Below, piece after piece: positions 37,960 to 50,500 of a DNA stretch of 64,000 bases (its first letter is position 1; each line of letters starts with the position of its first letter). The notes beneath the pieces are model-generated. The model had not been told where the DNA came from. It saw nothing but the letters and a program-made list of their open reading frames with translations, and searched no databases. The translations under genes and the position numbers were made by a program. Source of the DNA: Lichenostomus cassidix (taxonomy: Eukaryota; Chordata; Aves; Passeriformes; Meliphagidae); NCBI GenBank assembly GCA_008360975.2, contig CM039184.1:47315797-47379796 (forward strand). The letters run 5' to 3'.

Positions 37960-38920
37960 CATAGAACCATGGAATGGCTGGAACAGGACATTGAAGATCA
38001 TCTAGCTCCAACCTCCTGCCATGGGCAGGAGCACATTCAACTAGACCAGGTTGCTCAGAGCTCCATCCAACCTGGCCTTGAACACTTCCAAGGATGGGAT
38101 GTCCAGAACTTCTCTGGGCAGCCAGTTCCAGAGCCTCACCACCCTCACAGAGAAGAAAGCTAATCTAAACCTACCGTTTTTCAGTTTTACACCATTCCCC
38201 TTGTCCTGTCACTACATGCTCTTGTAAAATGTCTCACCCCATCTTTCTTGTAAGTTCCCTTCAGGTACTGGAAGGTCACAATTATGTCACCCCTAAGCCT
38301 TCTCTTCTCCAGGCTGAACACTCCCAGTTCTCTCAGCCTTTCTTCATAGGAGAGGTGCTTCAATCCTCTCATCATCTTGGTGGCCTCCATGGCACTCACT
38401 CCAGCAGGTCCATGTCCTTCCTGTGCTGTGGACCCCAGAGCTGATGCAGCACTGCAGGCGAGCTCTCACCAGAGCAGAGCAGAGCAGAGGGGCAGAATCC
38501 CCTCCCTGGCCCTGCTGCCCACGGGGCTTTGGATGCAGCCCAGGACACATTTGGCTTTCTGGGCTGTGAGTGCACATGGCTGGGTCATGTCCAGCCTCTC
38601 ACCCACCAGCACCCCCAAGTCCTCCTCTTGATCTGTTCATTCCCAGCCTGTGTTGATACCATGGTTTGTCCCAAGTCACGTGCACCACCTGGCACTTGGT
38701 CTTGTTAAACCACATGAAATTCCTGTGTGCCCACTTCTCAAGCTTGTTCAGGGCCCTCTGGATGGCATCCCACCCTTCAGGAATGTTATCTGCACCAATC
38801 AGCTTGGTATGATCAGCAAATTTTTCTGAGGGTGCACTCAAGCCCTCTGTCTACATCACTAATGAAGATACTAAATTACACTGGTCCCAATACAGACCTT
38901 TGAGGGACATGTATCAAGGG
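37960..38920 (-). repeat. CR1 LINE, about 960 bp, end of reverse-transcriptase ORF plus 3' UTR
   Basis: The plus strand starts ATCATAGAACCATGGAATGG, the reverse complement of the CR1 3' end, so the element points left. Landmarks include CCTGCCATGGGCAGGAGCAC, CTTGTCCTGTCACTACATGC and CTTCTCTTCCAGGCTGAACA-like blocks. Toward its upstream end it encodes the last reverse-transcriptase palm motifs. The peptide from the frame at 38841-38599 contains KFADHTKL, LEKWAHRNFMWFNKTKCQV and YQHRLG, matching CR1 RT. The catalytic FADD motif is FADH here (His codon 38811-38809), so the second aspartate is lost. The copy is 5' truncated near 38920 and frame-broken: a fossil. Confidence 0.96.
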
Positions 38921-41876
38921 GTCAAGAACAACAGTTGGGATTGAACTGTAAGATAGATGCTTGCTTAAAGCCTCAAAGGAAATCTTTCTACCTAGTATTA
39001 TTACTACCAAAAAAAAAGGAAAAAATGAATGCCTACCATGTTCAGAATTCATAGATTGATACTCTGATGCTTAAACTGGTTTAACAATATTAGAGTCATA
39101 TAATGGTCACAGCTCCACAAACACAGAGGTCACTATGTAAAGACCAGTGTTTCACAATGAACCAAACCTTAAATTTTTTTTTACAGAGGTTGCAAATTAT
39201 ATTCATAAATATCAGTTGCATGTCTTATTCTACTGCAAACTGTAAACTTATGACAGTAAGTAAATACTATCATCAGCTGTCTACCCATATTATTTCCAAT
39301 TAACTATGATTTTCTTTGATTATTTGTGAGCTTAATAGATCTGAACAAAAAGATAGATACCAAATCTCACACCTTTTATCTTCATTCCATAAGCAGGCAA
39401 ATCTCATTTTAAGGGCAATGACCTCATGCTCCCACATGCAGTTTAATTATTCTCCTTACACTTACACTCCAGACAGTAGTATTTATTGGGCTAACATGAA
39501 GGAATTGATGCAGACTACAATCAAAAAAGAATAAATTAAATCCACCTGTAATAGTCTCAATTAAGTACCACTTTGAATTCATCTTCAATAAATAAATCTA
39601 TAGGGGAAACACAGAGTTTCATTCTACATGTAGCAATGGCTGTTTACATGTATTACACAGAAGTAACAAGAAAAGAGTTAAATAACCTTCCGTAGAAAGC
39701 TGCAATATTTAGACAAAAAGCCTTAAGATTACCTGTAAGATGGATAAAAAAAAGAAAAGATCTGTTTCTAAAGAAAGGAGAACACCTTTGAATTATTAAA
39801 GGGAGAGATTTGACTCAAGTGTCTTTTGTCTCTGTGCTAAGTCAGAGGAGCATTTACTTCACCCAAATCTCCAGCATCAGAGAAAGCTTTTAACAGTGGA
39901 AGTTATTTATTGTGAAGTAGTTTCTTTAAAGGTTTCTAGCTAAAGAACGATGCTACACTGAGCAGAAAGATTTTCTCTTTGCTGGAGGAATCTAATACTT
40001 TGCTTTAATTTCTAATGTCTTCTTCCACTGTTATTCTTACATTACCTCACACATCATTTACAACAACCTTGTGAATTACTGACTGTACAATTGTTGCCTC
40101 TTTGGTGTTGATATTTTTCATCTAATAAATGACTTTTACAATTTGTCACTAGTTTAAAGAAATATTTTTATTTTATGGCTAACATTAGAGATAAAGTTTT
40201 AACTTCATTATTTATCACAACCAGGAAAAGGAAAACAAGCTGTGGAAAAAGATTTAAATTTCTATGGTTTACAATAGATTAAGACATTTCAAATTAAACA
40301 TATTCACCAAATATATAAATGAGAGAAAACAAAAGAAATTTACAAGTGTCAATTACATGTGTTTTATTTATGTTATTGTAGCTTCCCTGATTTGGTAGTT
40401 TTGGATGTGCAACAGTCCCAGAGTGATCATTATTGTAGCTATAAAGTTGGTACTGTTGTAGATAATTAAAAGGTATGAAAAAGTAACATATTTTACACCT
40501 AAAGGTAAATTAATATAAAATACATATAAATAAGTTTTGAAAAGACAGTTATTAAAATATAGAAACTCCAGAATTTAAATCCATTTAATTTGGCCTTTTT
40601 GTATGCAGTATGGTACAGTTTTCAGTTATAGCATCACTATTTTTTTCACAGTTCTGTGTATAAGAGTGAGAGTCTCTTTCACAAAATGCAAGCTTTTTTA
40701 TTTAGAATGGCCCTACATTTATCTCATTTAAACTGATTGTTAATTTTATTCAACCTAATTTTCCTTCATTAATCATAACACAGAAATTCGTATTTGAAAC
40801 TTTTCCATTCAGGTTTCCTGAATCAAGAATTCTATAATTTGCAAGCCAGACTTTTCTGTTCTGGAAAATAAGTTTATCACAAATGAAATTATACACAGCT
40901 AACAGATTATTCCATCAATTCATTCAGACTGTAAAAGATTTCATTTAATGACTGAGAACTAGATTTTAATAGAGAGAAACTGTAATTGGTTCAAAATTTC
41001 TGAACCACACATTGATTCAGTTTAGTTTAAAGACCTGTCTTAATGTGTGCTGCTGAATTGTTCTTACATAAATTTTGACATTAAACCAGCTATTCATTGT
41101 AAAGTGCAATCAGAAATGCACTTTTTAGGTAAGAATCACAAGTGCACATGCTAGGAGCGCCATGTCACAGTACTCTGCAAAAGAGATACTATTGAGCTTG
41201 GCAGAAAGGACTTTAGAAGAACAGAGAAAAAAAAAGCAAAAGGAAATGCAGTGGAACCAGGACAGGGTTGATGACTGAGTCTGCATCTGTTTCTTTATGA
41301 GACTTAGATGGGCTTGCCCTTAGCCTTCAGAATTTGGGTGAAAAAGACAAAACTGGTTGCTCAGTTCGCAATAGTTCCCTATGATTGCTACTGCAATGCC
41401 TAATTCTAGAGGCTGTGTTTGTGTCAGGAACTTTTAGGCTTAGAGCAGCAATAGGTAAACATGAACCTAGCTTTTTTATTTGTGAGCTTACCCAGTCATA
41501 TCTAATCAAGTATAAATGCCAGGAGAGTATCTTGTGTAGGAAAGCACTTTAACAAGCTCATTTGATTTTGAGATCAGATAGTTAAGTGAAGGTCAGAATG
41601 AAAAGCAGAACTTCTGATGAAGGATTTATTTTCCTAAGTTTCCTCTGGATCTACTAAGGCCTTTGTGGATGTTTTCATTTTTTCCATTTTATAATCAGGT
41701 CTGATTCCAGAACATTCTCAATCCCATGTAATTCATTTATATTAAGAAAAAAAGCACATTCAGGACTATTTATGTTACAAAACAGCTAAATTCCCCTCTT
41801 CTCTTGTTTATCTTCACTCATTTCATGATTTTTTTTCAAGAATGCTCATGTAAAAAGTGTCTAAATTTATAACTCC
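38921..41876. other. AT-rich sequence, no gene seen
   Basis: No dispersed repeat recognised. Open frames at 39103-39303, 39316-39534 and 41327-41509 are short and unrecognised. Confidence 0.45.
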
Positions 41877-42125
41877 TGCTGGGTCTGGTTGGGCGGCGTT
41901 AATGTCCTTCAGAGAGGCCTATATGTTGCTGTGTTTTGGCTTTGTGGCTAAAACAGTGCTAAAAACACTCCACTTTAGAGCTCTGGCTGTTACTGAGCTG
42001 TGCTTGTGCAGCATCAAGGTCTTACCTTTTTCCCACTCTGCACTCTGAATGAGTAGGCTGGGAGTGGGAAAGAGGTTAGAAGGGACAAAACCAGGACCCA
42101 AACTGACCAAAGGGCTATCCTGCAC

Positions 42126-42185
42126 CATCCCATCCCATCCCATCCCATCCCATCCCATCCCATCCCATCCCATCCCATCCCATCC
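42126..42185. repeat. (CATCC)12 pentanucleotide microsatellite
   Basis: Twelve perfect consecutive CATCC units, so likely length-polymorphic. It lies inside an ERVL-type LTR at the point where other copies read GATATTCCAAACCATATGG or similar, so it probably grew from that short C/T-rich seed. Translations of it (Gly-Trp-Asp-Gly-Met on the minus strand, Ser-His-Pro-Ile-Pro on the plus strand) are artefacts. Confidence 0.98.
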
Positions 42186-42193
42186 ATCTCATA

Positions 42194-42201
42194 TGACGTC
42201 A
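42194..42201. promoter_or_regulatory. CRE palindrome TGACGTCA in LTR copy 2
   Basis: A perfect consensus cAMP-response element (CREB/ATF site), 9 bases upstream of a TATA-like ATAAAAG (42211-42217). The same position is degenerate in copy 1 (TGGCATCA) and copy 3 (TGGAGTCA). Binding is inferred from sequence only. Confidence 0.5.
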
Positions 42202-42460
42202 CCACTCACAATAAAAGCTCAAGGAAAGGACAGGAAGGTGGTACATGTGTAGTTATGGTTTCTTCCCAGGTAACCACCATGGATACTGAGGTCTTCCTTT
42301 CCTGGGTGGGGTTGGACAACTGCCTGTTAATAGGAAGTAGTGAAAAATGCCCCTTTTTTTATTCTTTGCTCAAGTGTACATCTTTTGCTGCACTTTATCT
42401 TGATAAATATCTTGAAATAAGGCAGGAGAAAGGATCCTTTCCCTACCTCCTCAACTGAAG

Positions 42461-45400
42461 TTATTTGCATACTAAGATTCCAATTAATTGCCATATTTTT
42501 TTTGTTACAGTGAAATATTCTGTTTCAGTGTGGGGTATGATTTTCTTATTCTATTCGGTTGTGTGCATCTTGCCTAATCTGTTCCCTGCTGGGAGCAGAC
42601 CTTGAAGTCATATAACCCTGTTCTGAGTCAAAGCTCAGTTTCACAAACTTAGTCTAAAATACTTAGGCCTCCTACTGTCTATATGGATGAAATTTAGTAT
42701 CTTGTGGCAAATAATATCTAACTAGATCTCTGTCCCCTTACAACCTTAAGCTCTAAGAAATAATTTTCTGACATCGAATCTCAGAGGAAGATTGGAGAAT
42801 TATCTCCAATTTTTTAAAAAATGTATAAAGGTTTAAAATCAATTGCAATCAACTGTTTTGTGACAGTGTATAGCCAATAACAGGTATTGCCACAGATATG
42901 AGACATTATTGACATACTGTTATTGCTCTTGTCCTTTGGTAATGGGATGGAAATACACTGAGGAGATGGAAGTGTCTCTGATTTTTTGGCAGAAAATTAT
43001 TGCACCTACATAAAAAATATCTATTTCTTCATTTTACTCTACTTAGTTCTCTTTGCTGAATTGCACACTTTCCTGATTTTCCTGCCCTTTTGTTTTTACA
43101 TGCAGAAAGTTACTTTGGGAAAGCCTGTCTCTTCCACTGGGAAATCAGCAGTGGCAAATTAACCACTATTTGGCAACCTTTCACAGATGGTGCCAGCAGA
43201 ATTTCAGCCTAAGTCAGTAAGAACAAGGCAATTTAAGAACATTAAAAATGCATTGACAGCAAAGAAATAAAGGCAGCCACTCAGGTACAAGCCAGAATAG
43301 TTAAAAAGCTTTTGGACAAAACCAGGCTTTTTGTTTTTATTAAACACCTTATTTTGCACAGAGAACTTTGTAAGTAAAGAAAGGCAAAGTAGTGTATTCT
43401 TTCCTCAAGATAGTTTTTGGGAGAGTTGTAATATTTTTGTCTGATAAAAACTGGAATCAAAATAAACATTCAAGCCTACTGAACACATTACTAATTTTTA
43501 TTTTATTCATGATGATTTCAGATCTCGTCTATCATTTAAAAGTCTTCTGAAAGCTATTGTCTCTCACACACAGGCATAAGAATTTCATCCACATTTTCAA
43601 AGTCATCCATTATACATGAAGAGCTGTGCTGTGACTGCTGTGGGGGAAGGGTTTAGCAAGTGTGTAAGGCAGTTCTATAAATATTTGTCCTGAACAGGGA
43701 CCTCATTACAGTGTTTACTACAGGAATGTGAAATACTAGGATTTCTGCCCATTGGTTCCTTTAGGAATGCATTTACTGCTGGTCTTAAAAAGTTCTATTT
43801 TTTTCTACATTTGTATTACTCTAATGCGGATTTTTGGTAGTTCCCATCCTTCTGAAATGATGGAATTCCATCAGCTAAAAGTGTGTATAATATATGAATA
43901 TGTATTAAACTGGAAAAATTATTTAATATCTATAATAGATGTGATAGTTTAAGATTTGATAAATCATTTATAAATGGATTTTGCTTTCTTGACAACTTAG
44001 GTAATTTCAGCATTTCCAAGTGCAATAATTTTTAAATGGTTGCTGGCAGGCAATTTATTAGGATGTTTACTCGCTATTTACATTTTCCATATTTAGCTGG
44101 GTCATCTGCTATCTTTGATTTGAAACATAGAGTGAATAGGTAGCAGGATAAAATTGCTTATCTCTGATCTTTTGAGAGTTGTGTCAATTCCTGGTGAGAC
44201 GTGTGAATTTTCTAATTCATAACTATGTTACCATGAAACAAGCTGGTTGTTGCAGAGCAAGTTAGAATTTTCTGTGGGAATAAATCAGAAAAAATCACAA
44301 ATCTTTGGTGGGGGAGGAAACATTATAACTTACAAATACCATGTCCCACAGTCCTCTTTTGTTCTTGCTTTCTGTTGACAATATGTTTTTGTTCACCCTC
44401 TCTAAAGCTGGTTCCTGATACGTTGATTGAAGAGGATTCTCTTACACTTACTCAGCTTTAATTTTGTCAAGATGAGCCAACTGGGCCTTTTTAGTTTTGT
44501 CTCTGCATGCCACAGAGAGACCATCCTAGGTCTTTTTAAAGCAATTCCTTAAGAGTTCTTTAAGTAGTGTGAACAGCTTTTCATAGGGTTTTCTGACTAA
44601 GCTCCTTCCACCACTTTTTAGGTTGGCTGTCATTATGTGCTATGCCTCAGAAAGCTACATAGGCAGAATGAGGGGTAATATCCCAATCTACCTTTTTGAC
44701 AGCCTGTGCATAACAATAGGTCATAGACCCACTGACAAATCAGTTATAATCATCTTTTAATGTTCCTCTGACATTTTCTGCTGGCTAGCCATGACTGTAT
44801 TGCAGAAATTCATATCAGTCATTGAATATATGACCTTTTAATTGTGATACTCCATTTGTATAATTCTAGACTACAAGACATCCAATTTTTCCTGTCAGAT
44901 ATTTCCACCTTCTTTGGTATAGTTGTACATCTATTATTTGATTATAAGAACATTTTATAGCCCTTTTACACCATTTTTTTTTTTTTATCCTTTGTCCAGC
45001 TCCAGAAGTACTGACCAGGATCACAATTCAAGCCTAACTTTAACAAGCATCCTGTATTTCATGAATATGTCTAATAGATTGTGGAAAAACTATGTCAAAT
45101 AGCCAAGCCTAGCACCACCAAATAAAGTAAAAATTAATTAAATTTCTGGTATTGATTTTAGTTTAAACAACCTTTATCTTTTAGTAAAAACTAACTGCAG
45201 ATCTCAAGAAAAATCTCTTTTTTTTCTAGAACTCTGTTCTGTTTCACATCTAAATTAAATCTATGGCTTCATGTCTGAGACTTTGTAAGTTATAAAAATT
45301 ACCAGAGGCATTTTTTCTGACAGTCATAACTCTGATTAAAAAAACAAATTGCATGCAGAAATCAGTTATAGACAATTTGTCTAAATCATAATTCTTTGAT

Positions 45401-46177
45401 TCTAAGTATTACAGAAAGAGAAGGAGATTTTTTTTTCCCCTCAGCTAATTAATAAGCCCGTTTAGGGAATATTTTTGTAGGTTGAGTGATAAGAGTGTGT
45501 AAATCCCATATCCTCACAGGAGTAACAGTGTTTTCACTTTATAGGGGAGATTTAATTTTGGTCTCCCCAAATACACAGAAACAGTGGGACATACACCTGC
45601 AATGATCATTGTATCCTGAAGACTGTATATGTCTATAACCTGCAGATTATTTCCAAATGTCACAATTTGCAAGGTCCTCTTTTCCCACTGTTAGTAATTA
45701 TTTTGCTGTTTAAGACTCCTCAGTGGCCAAGCCAGCCCCCTTTCTGCAAAGAGCAAAACCTTCCAGTGTGACAAAGAGAAAGAAGCTGCCCAGGCCCAAG
45801 TACTGATTATGTTTTTTTCACAAGGTGCAAATATTTTTTGTGATACAGTCTTACAATTACAACAAAATCTGGTTTTGTATAAGCTAATATTTTTTTTAGT
45901 TATGAATTATTTGAAAGGTAAACCAAAACCCCAGTAAAGTATTTGCTCAGAAATGTAACTTTGACATAAAACCGCAAAAGTACTGGTATGGCAAATTGAA
46001 AGAGACTGCATGAAGAAATACACAAATTCTCAAACACTTAACATTACATTTTCATTCAGAGAGAAAAATACATTATTTTGGCCTAATTCATCCACTTTTT
46101 ACAGAAAAAGTATTGAATTTATAGACAGCCACATAGTTACAGAAGGATACAAACCTGAGAATAGCATTGATAACAGC
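42461..46177. other. AT-rich sequence, no gene seen
   Basis: No dispersed repeat recognised. A 13-base T run lies at 44974-44986. Open frames at 43281-43469 and 43752-43952 are short, hydrophobic and unrecognised. Confidence 0.45.
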
Positions 46178-46256
46178 TTTTTTTTTTGTTTTGGGGGTTT
46201 TTTTTGTTTGATGGGGTTTTTTTTGTTTGTTTGTTTGTGGGGTTTTTTTGGGGAAA
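46178..46256. repeat. T/G-rich low-complexity tract with (GTTT)n
   Basis: About 80 bases are made almost wholly of T and G, with runs such as TTTGTTTGTTTGTTTG and GGGG blocks. It creates the Phe/Gly-rich translation at 46010-46336, which is not a gene. Confidence 0.9.
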
Positions 46257-46963
46257 ACCATATAAAATGGATTTGGACAAGGCTGTTGATGCTTCAGAAA
46301 TTCTGTAGTCCCTGTTTCAAATCTTGGTTTTATTAGGAGCTTTAAACTATGTGAATCTCTTGTGTTTATTCCTATCTCAAAGGAAGCTGTGATATTTTCT
46401 CTGTGTAAAAAAAGCAGGATGTTGTAGATTCCTGTGACATATTATACGTGCTATGCTTGAAGCTCAGATTTATTTAATTTAAATATACTCTTTTACTAAT
46501 TGAAATAAGAGAAAGATTTATTGAAACATATTAGAACTTATTTAAACTCTTAAATAATAAAACTTATGAAGATCAAACAGCACATTGGTAGGTAATACAT
46601 GCACGCCTCTAAGAGAAAAATTAGAATATTAGAGGGAAAATTAAATTTCTTTAAAGCACCTTTTATGCTTTAAATCTCAAATTTTTGTGTGAATATCCCC
46701 TGTGTTTATCTAGGAAAGCTAGTTACCATATATCTTTGCCTCAAAGGAAATCAAGAACCATTTTACTAGTAGTTTTACAGGGGGTGAGCATTTCATCTTA
46801 ATTGTCTGTGCAGTCTGACTACTGGTATTACATTTAAAACCAAATTCCAGTAAAGAGAAAATTCTTTTCTTTGCATACTTGCTTAATAAGATGTTAGGTT
46901 TTTTGTTTCTGGAAATGTTTGTACGTCTCTCCTACCAACTTCTATAATCAAATGCATTGGCTT
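46257..46963. other. AT-rich sequence, no gene seen
   Basis: Nothing recognisable beyond AT-rich unique sequence. Confidence 0.45.
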
Positions 46964-47543
46964 TGACAAAGTCTAACCCCAGCTGGCAGCTAAGCCCCAC
47001 TCAGATATTCACTCCCTCCCCCACATCAGGATGGGGGAGGGAATCAGACAGGTAAAAGTCAGAAAACTCGTGGGTTGAGACAAAGACAGTTTAATAGGGA
47101 AAACAAAAGCCACGCATTCAAACAAAGCATTATCAGTGCCTGCACCACTTCCCCTGGGCAGGCAGGTGCTCAGCCATCTCCAGGAGAGCAAGGCTTCATC
47201 ACTTGGGAAGACAAGCACCATCATTCCAAATGCCCCCCATTCCTTCTTCCCCCATTCCTCACCATTATATGCTGAGAATGACTCCATATGGCCTGGAATC
47301 TCCCTTGGGTCAGATGGGGTCACCTGTCCCAACTGTGGGACCCTCCCAAATTCCTGTGCATGCCCAGCCTTCTGGCTGGTGGGGTGTGTGAGGGGCAGAA
47401 ATGGCTTTGATGCTGTATCAGCACTGCTCAGCAGCAACGAAAATATCCCTGTGTTTTAACACTGTTTTAGCATGAGCCTAAAGCACAGACCCATACTAGT
47501 GATTATGAAGAAAATTAATCCTATCCCATCCCAAACCGGCATA
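46964..47543 (-). mobile_element. Solo LTR, avian ERVL-type family (copy 3), best preserved promoter
   Basis: Read on the minus strand, it runs from near 47543 (CCGGTTTGGGATGGG) to 46964 (GGGGTTAGACTTTGTCA). It shares with copy 1 the blocks GGATTAATTTTCTTCA, AACACAGGGATATTTTC, TGACCCAAGGGAGATTCCAG, CACCTGCCTGCCCAGGGGAA and CTCAACCCACGAGTTTTCTG. TATA (minus ATATAAT, 47270-47264) and poly(A) signal (minus ATTAAA, 47095-47090) are both intact. No internal retroviral sequence and no clear target-site duplication are visible. The 142-codon minus frame at 47009-47437 lies wholly inside the LTR and should not be called a gene. Confidence 0.9.
47264..47270 (-). promoter_or_regulatory. TATA box of ERVL-type LTR copy 3
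   Basis: Minus strand reads CAGCATATAATGG, the expected LTR promoter position, intact here but lost in copy 1. Confidence 0.5.
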
Positions 47544-50500
47544 GTCTCCATCTCAGGACATCAATACACCTGAAAAAAGCAAGGTTAAGATGTAAACTAT
47601 CTGAAGGAACACTTATTTTTTGTAGATGCTTTTCAGGGAAGAACTTAGCAATTTGAGTGTTTGATCATGGTTAGTATTTATGTCTCCTCATCCCTCATGA
47701 TTTTGTACAGCAACACAGTGGGCACAATTCGAAATTAATAAGTAGGCATAATAAACATCCACCTGATATGAAAGAAACTTCCAGACCTTAAAATTGTATT
47801 GAGGAAAACTATCAGTTCTTTAAGTACTATTGCCTGGAGTGAAATCACCAGAGCACAAAACTAATAAAATTTGTTTTCAAAGTAAACTCTGACTTCTTTT
47901 ACCTTTGATTAGTCTCAGACAAAAAGAAGTTCCACCATTACTGGAAATGACATAACTAAAAGCCCTTCCAACATGATTAAGGGTCCTCATGCCTAGACTA
48001 AATGAAATTTATTTCACGATGAAAGCATTGCAATCTAGAAAGTAAAAGGGTCAATGGAAAAGAAAATTAAATTAAAATAACCCCCTCCCATCATACAGGT
48101 TGAATTTTTCCTTCGCTGTGATTCATAGTAAGGCTTTAGAAAGCTGCTAAGGTCTTCAAAAGGAACATTAAATTTGCTGTTGACTACACTAAGGTCTTTT
48201 TCCAACCTTTTTATAAGAAAATGTATAAAAGCCACAACATTTCAAGGAAGACTGTAAAAATAATTAAGAGTGTCATCCACATGATTGCCCGACCAGCTGT
48301 AGTATTAATATATTTTCCTTAAATAAGATGTCTAATGGTTAGTGCAGTGGTTGCATTTGGGATTATATCAAAGTCTGATCTTGTGACCTCTGAGAACACA
48401 GAATTCCTTTAATTATTTCTCCTTCTAATCAGAATATGCCTTTATCCTCCTTTAATAAAAAGCAAGCCAGTGTTGCAGGACACCATTTTCTCCTCCCTTT
48501 TTCTTGAAACTCTTCTGCTACTGAAGCTTAAAACCAAAACCATCAAAACATTCGGGGCAGTTTCTCTCCCTCAGGGTTGCCAATCCCTGTAGTTTTATGT
48601 CCTAATTCTTTACCCAAAACATTTTGACTATCATCCTCAAATTTTTACGTGAATATATTTTGTATTCTGTTCAAGATAATTCAAGATCTTCATACAGTGT
48701 TTCAACCTGACAAGTGAATGCAAGATACTTCAAGCCAGTATGTTTCCTTTTAGAATTTTCTTTTTTTGTTCAAAGATGGTGGTTTTTTTTCTAAAATGCT
48801 GTAGTTGTTTCAAATTAAAACCTTCAAGAACACACTGTGAAATGTGAGAAAATATTACAAAAATATAATAGATATGCACAGTAGTTAAAACATCCTTGTC
48901 CCCCTCTTTTCATCACTTTACACCTTCTAAATAGAGAAAAATGACATGTTCTTTTTCTCTGGTTAGGGAAATTTGCATTTCAAAAATATTTCTGCTTTGT
49001 ACGAATGTTGCTCTCTTCAGGATTATTTATTGAAATAAAAGAAAGTTTTCTTTCCTTCTCATGTATTATGGAAAGATCTAGAATACTGCAGATTTTCACA
49101 ATCAGCAGCTTTCTTTATTAATACCTTTTCCCTTCTAAATCCTATATGAAGACCAACAAGTTTTGTCAAGTGTTGTCATACAGTTATGAATGGGACATAT
49201 TTATGTCAACAGTAATTGTTTTGGGCTTGACGCTTCTCATTTTTTTTTTCTTCAATTAAATTTGTAGCATTAGTCATCTTTCTGTAGTCTCTGTAATTTG
49301 GAGAGTACATGTCTCTTGCAACAGAGTTTTGCAAAGGATGTCACCCTTTTCTGTGTATTGGTAAGTGTGCTTTTAAGTCATTCATGTCTCTTGGATTCAG
49401 TCAGAGACTGAAATTCAAAAGAGACATACCAAAGAGCTTGCTGAGAGCTGGAGCATCGCCTGCACCTGCCCCACCACAGGGCCAGAGATGCACAACACTC
49501 CTTTCCTGCCCTCTCAGCTCATAGTGATCCAGTTCTGGAGATAACGGGACCAGCTTAAAGCATCCAAGTGAAATGCTGGACATGAGACAGTGTATGTTTT
49601 CCCTAGGGTAAGCAAGTTCTCATTCCCCAAAACCAAATTAGTTTCTCATCATGGAGTCAGTAGATTGATAGAGTTTGGTGGATTCTTGTACTCTTCTAAG
49701 CTCAAAAAGAAAAGCATTTTCTTTCTCATTTCCAACATATGTCAAAAGCATTATATAGTATCTTGACTGCTTTTATGGTAACAAAAGTGCTTACCTGCTA
49801 TTTTCTTCACTAGTGGAAGAGACAGAGAATGGAAACTTTCAAACTACTCTTTTTTTCAAAATAAAAATTATGAATACCCAATGTTTATTATGAAATGTTT
49901 GCAATGTGAAGTCATGTCTATTGGTTCATATCATTTTCTACAAATTAGTTTTCTTTTTTTTTTCTTTCACCAAAGCTTTGTAAATACAAAAGGTATTCAA
50001 AAGCAATGATCTTCTTTTTCTCTCTTCCATGGCAACATTTTATCACAAGCTGAGTAGGGAATGAAAATGAGACAAGCAGACAAAATAATTAGAGAGAAAA
50101 CAGTTTGAGGTACCTCTGTTCATAAAAACAGACTGTCTGTAGCTAATTCAAATTACTTAAATTTCACAAAATTCATGCCATAAATTATCTATAATCTCCC
50201 AGAAGGAATATTAATTTACCTAGATTTACAGTCCAATGTCTAAAAATTTTCTGTAGCATTATTTAAAATAAAGCTAATTTTGTATACCGGAGAATACAGA
50301 CAAATTATTTCCAAAAGTGATTACTATGCTTTACCTACCACTTGGAGGATAGAGGCTGAGTGGGAGAGCAGTCTTTACCTAGATGAGCAGTTATGTAAAT
50401 TGTACCTGGAACTATTTTACCTGATTTCTAACAGGGTACTTAGGATCTCAGGAGATGTCATATGCCATGGAAAAACACCCTACCTTTTGTACCACTTGTC

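Larger units (their letters stand above)
41877..42460 (+). mobile_element. Solo LTR, avian ERVL-type family (copy 2), diverged, with internal microsatellite
   Basis: Same family as copies 1 and 3. Aligned landmarks are GTTAATGTCCTTCAGAGAGG near the start, GCTGTGTTTTGGCTTTGTGG, GAGTAGGCTGGGAGTG, CAAAGGGCTATCC, CATATGACGTCACCACTCAC, CTTCCCAGGTAACCACCATG, and CCTTTCCTGGGTGGGGTTGG then ACAACTGCCTG. A CATCC microsatellite has expanded between the AAGGGCTATCC and CATATGACGTCA blocks. The 3' third is much diverged and its end is uncertain by some tens of bases. Unlike the other copies it retains a perfect CRE palindrome TGACGTCA, followed by a TATA-like ATAAAAG. Confidence 0.75.

Noticed and set aside
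38377..38631. Plus-strand frame of 84 codons
   Set aside because: It is antisense to the CR1 element; only the minus strand there is ancestrally coding.
41919..42252. Open frames on both strands encoding repeated Gly-Trp-Asp-Gly-Met or Ser-His-Pro-Ile-Pro units
   Set aside because: They are translations of the (CATCC)12 microsatellite inside an LTR.
47009..47437. 142-codon minus-strand frame and overlapping plus-strand frames
   Set aside because: All are inside ERVL-type LTR copy 3, spanning its promoter and poly(A) region.
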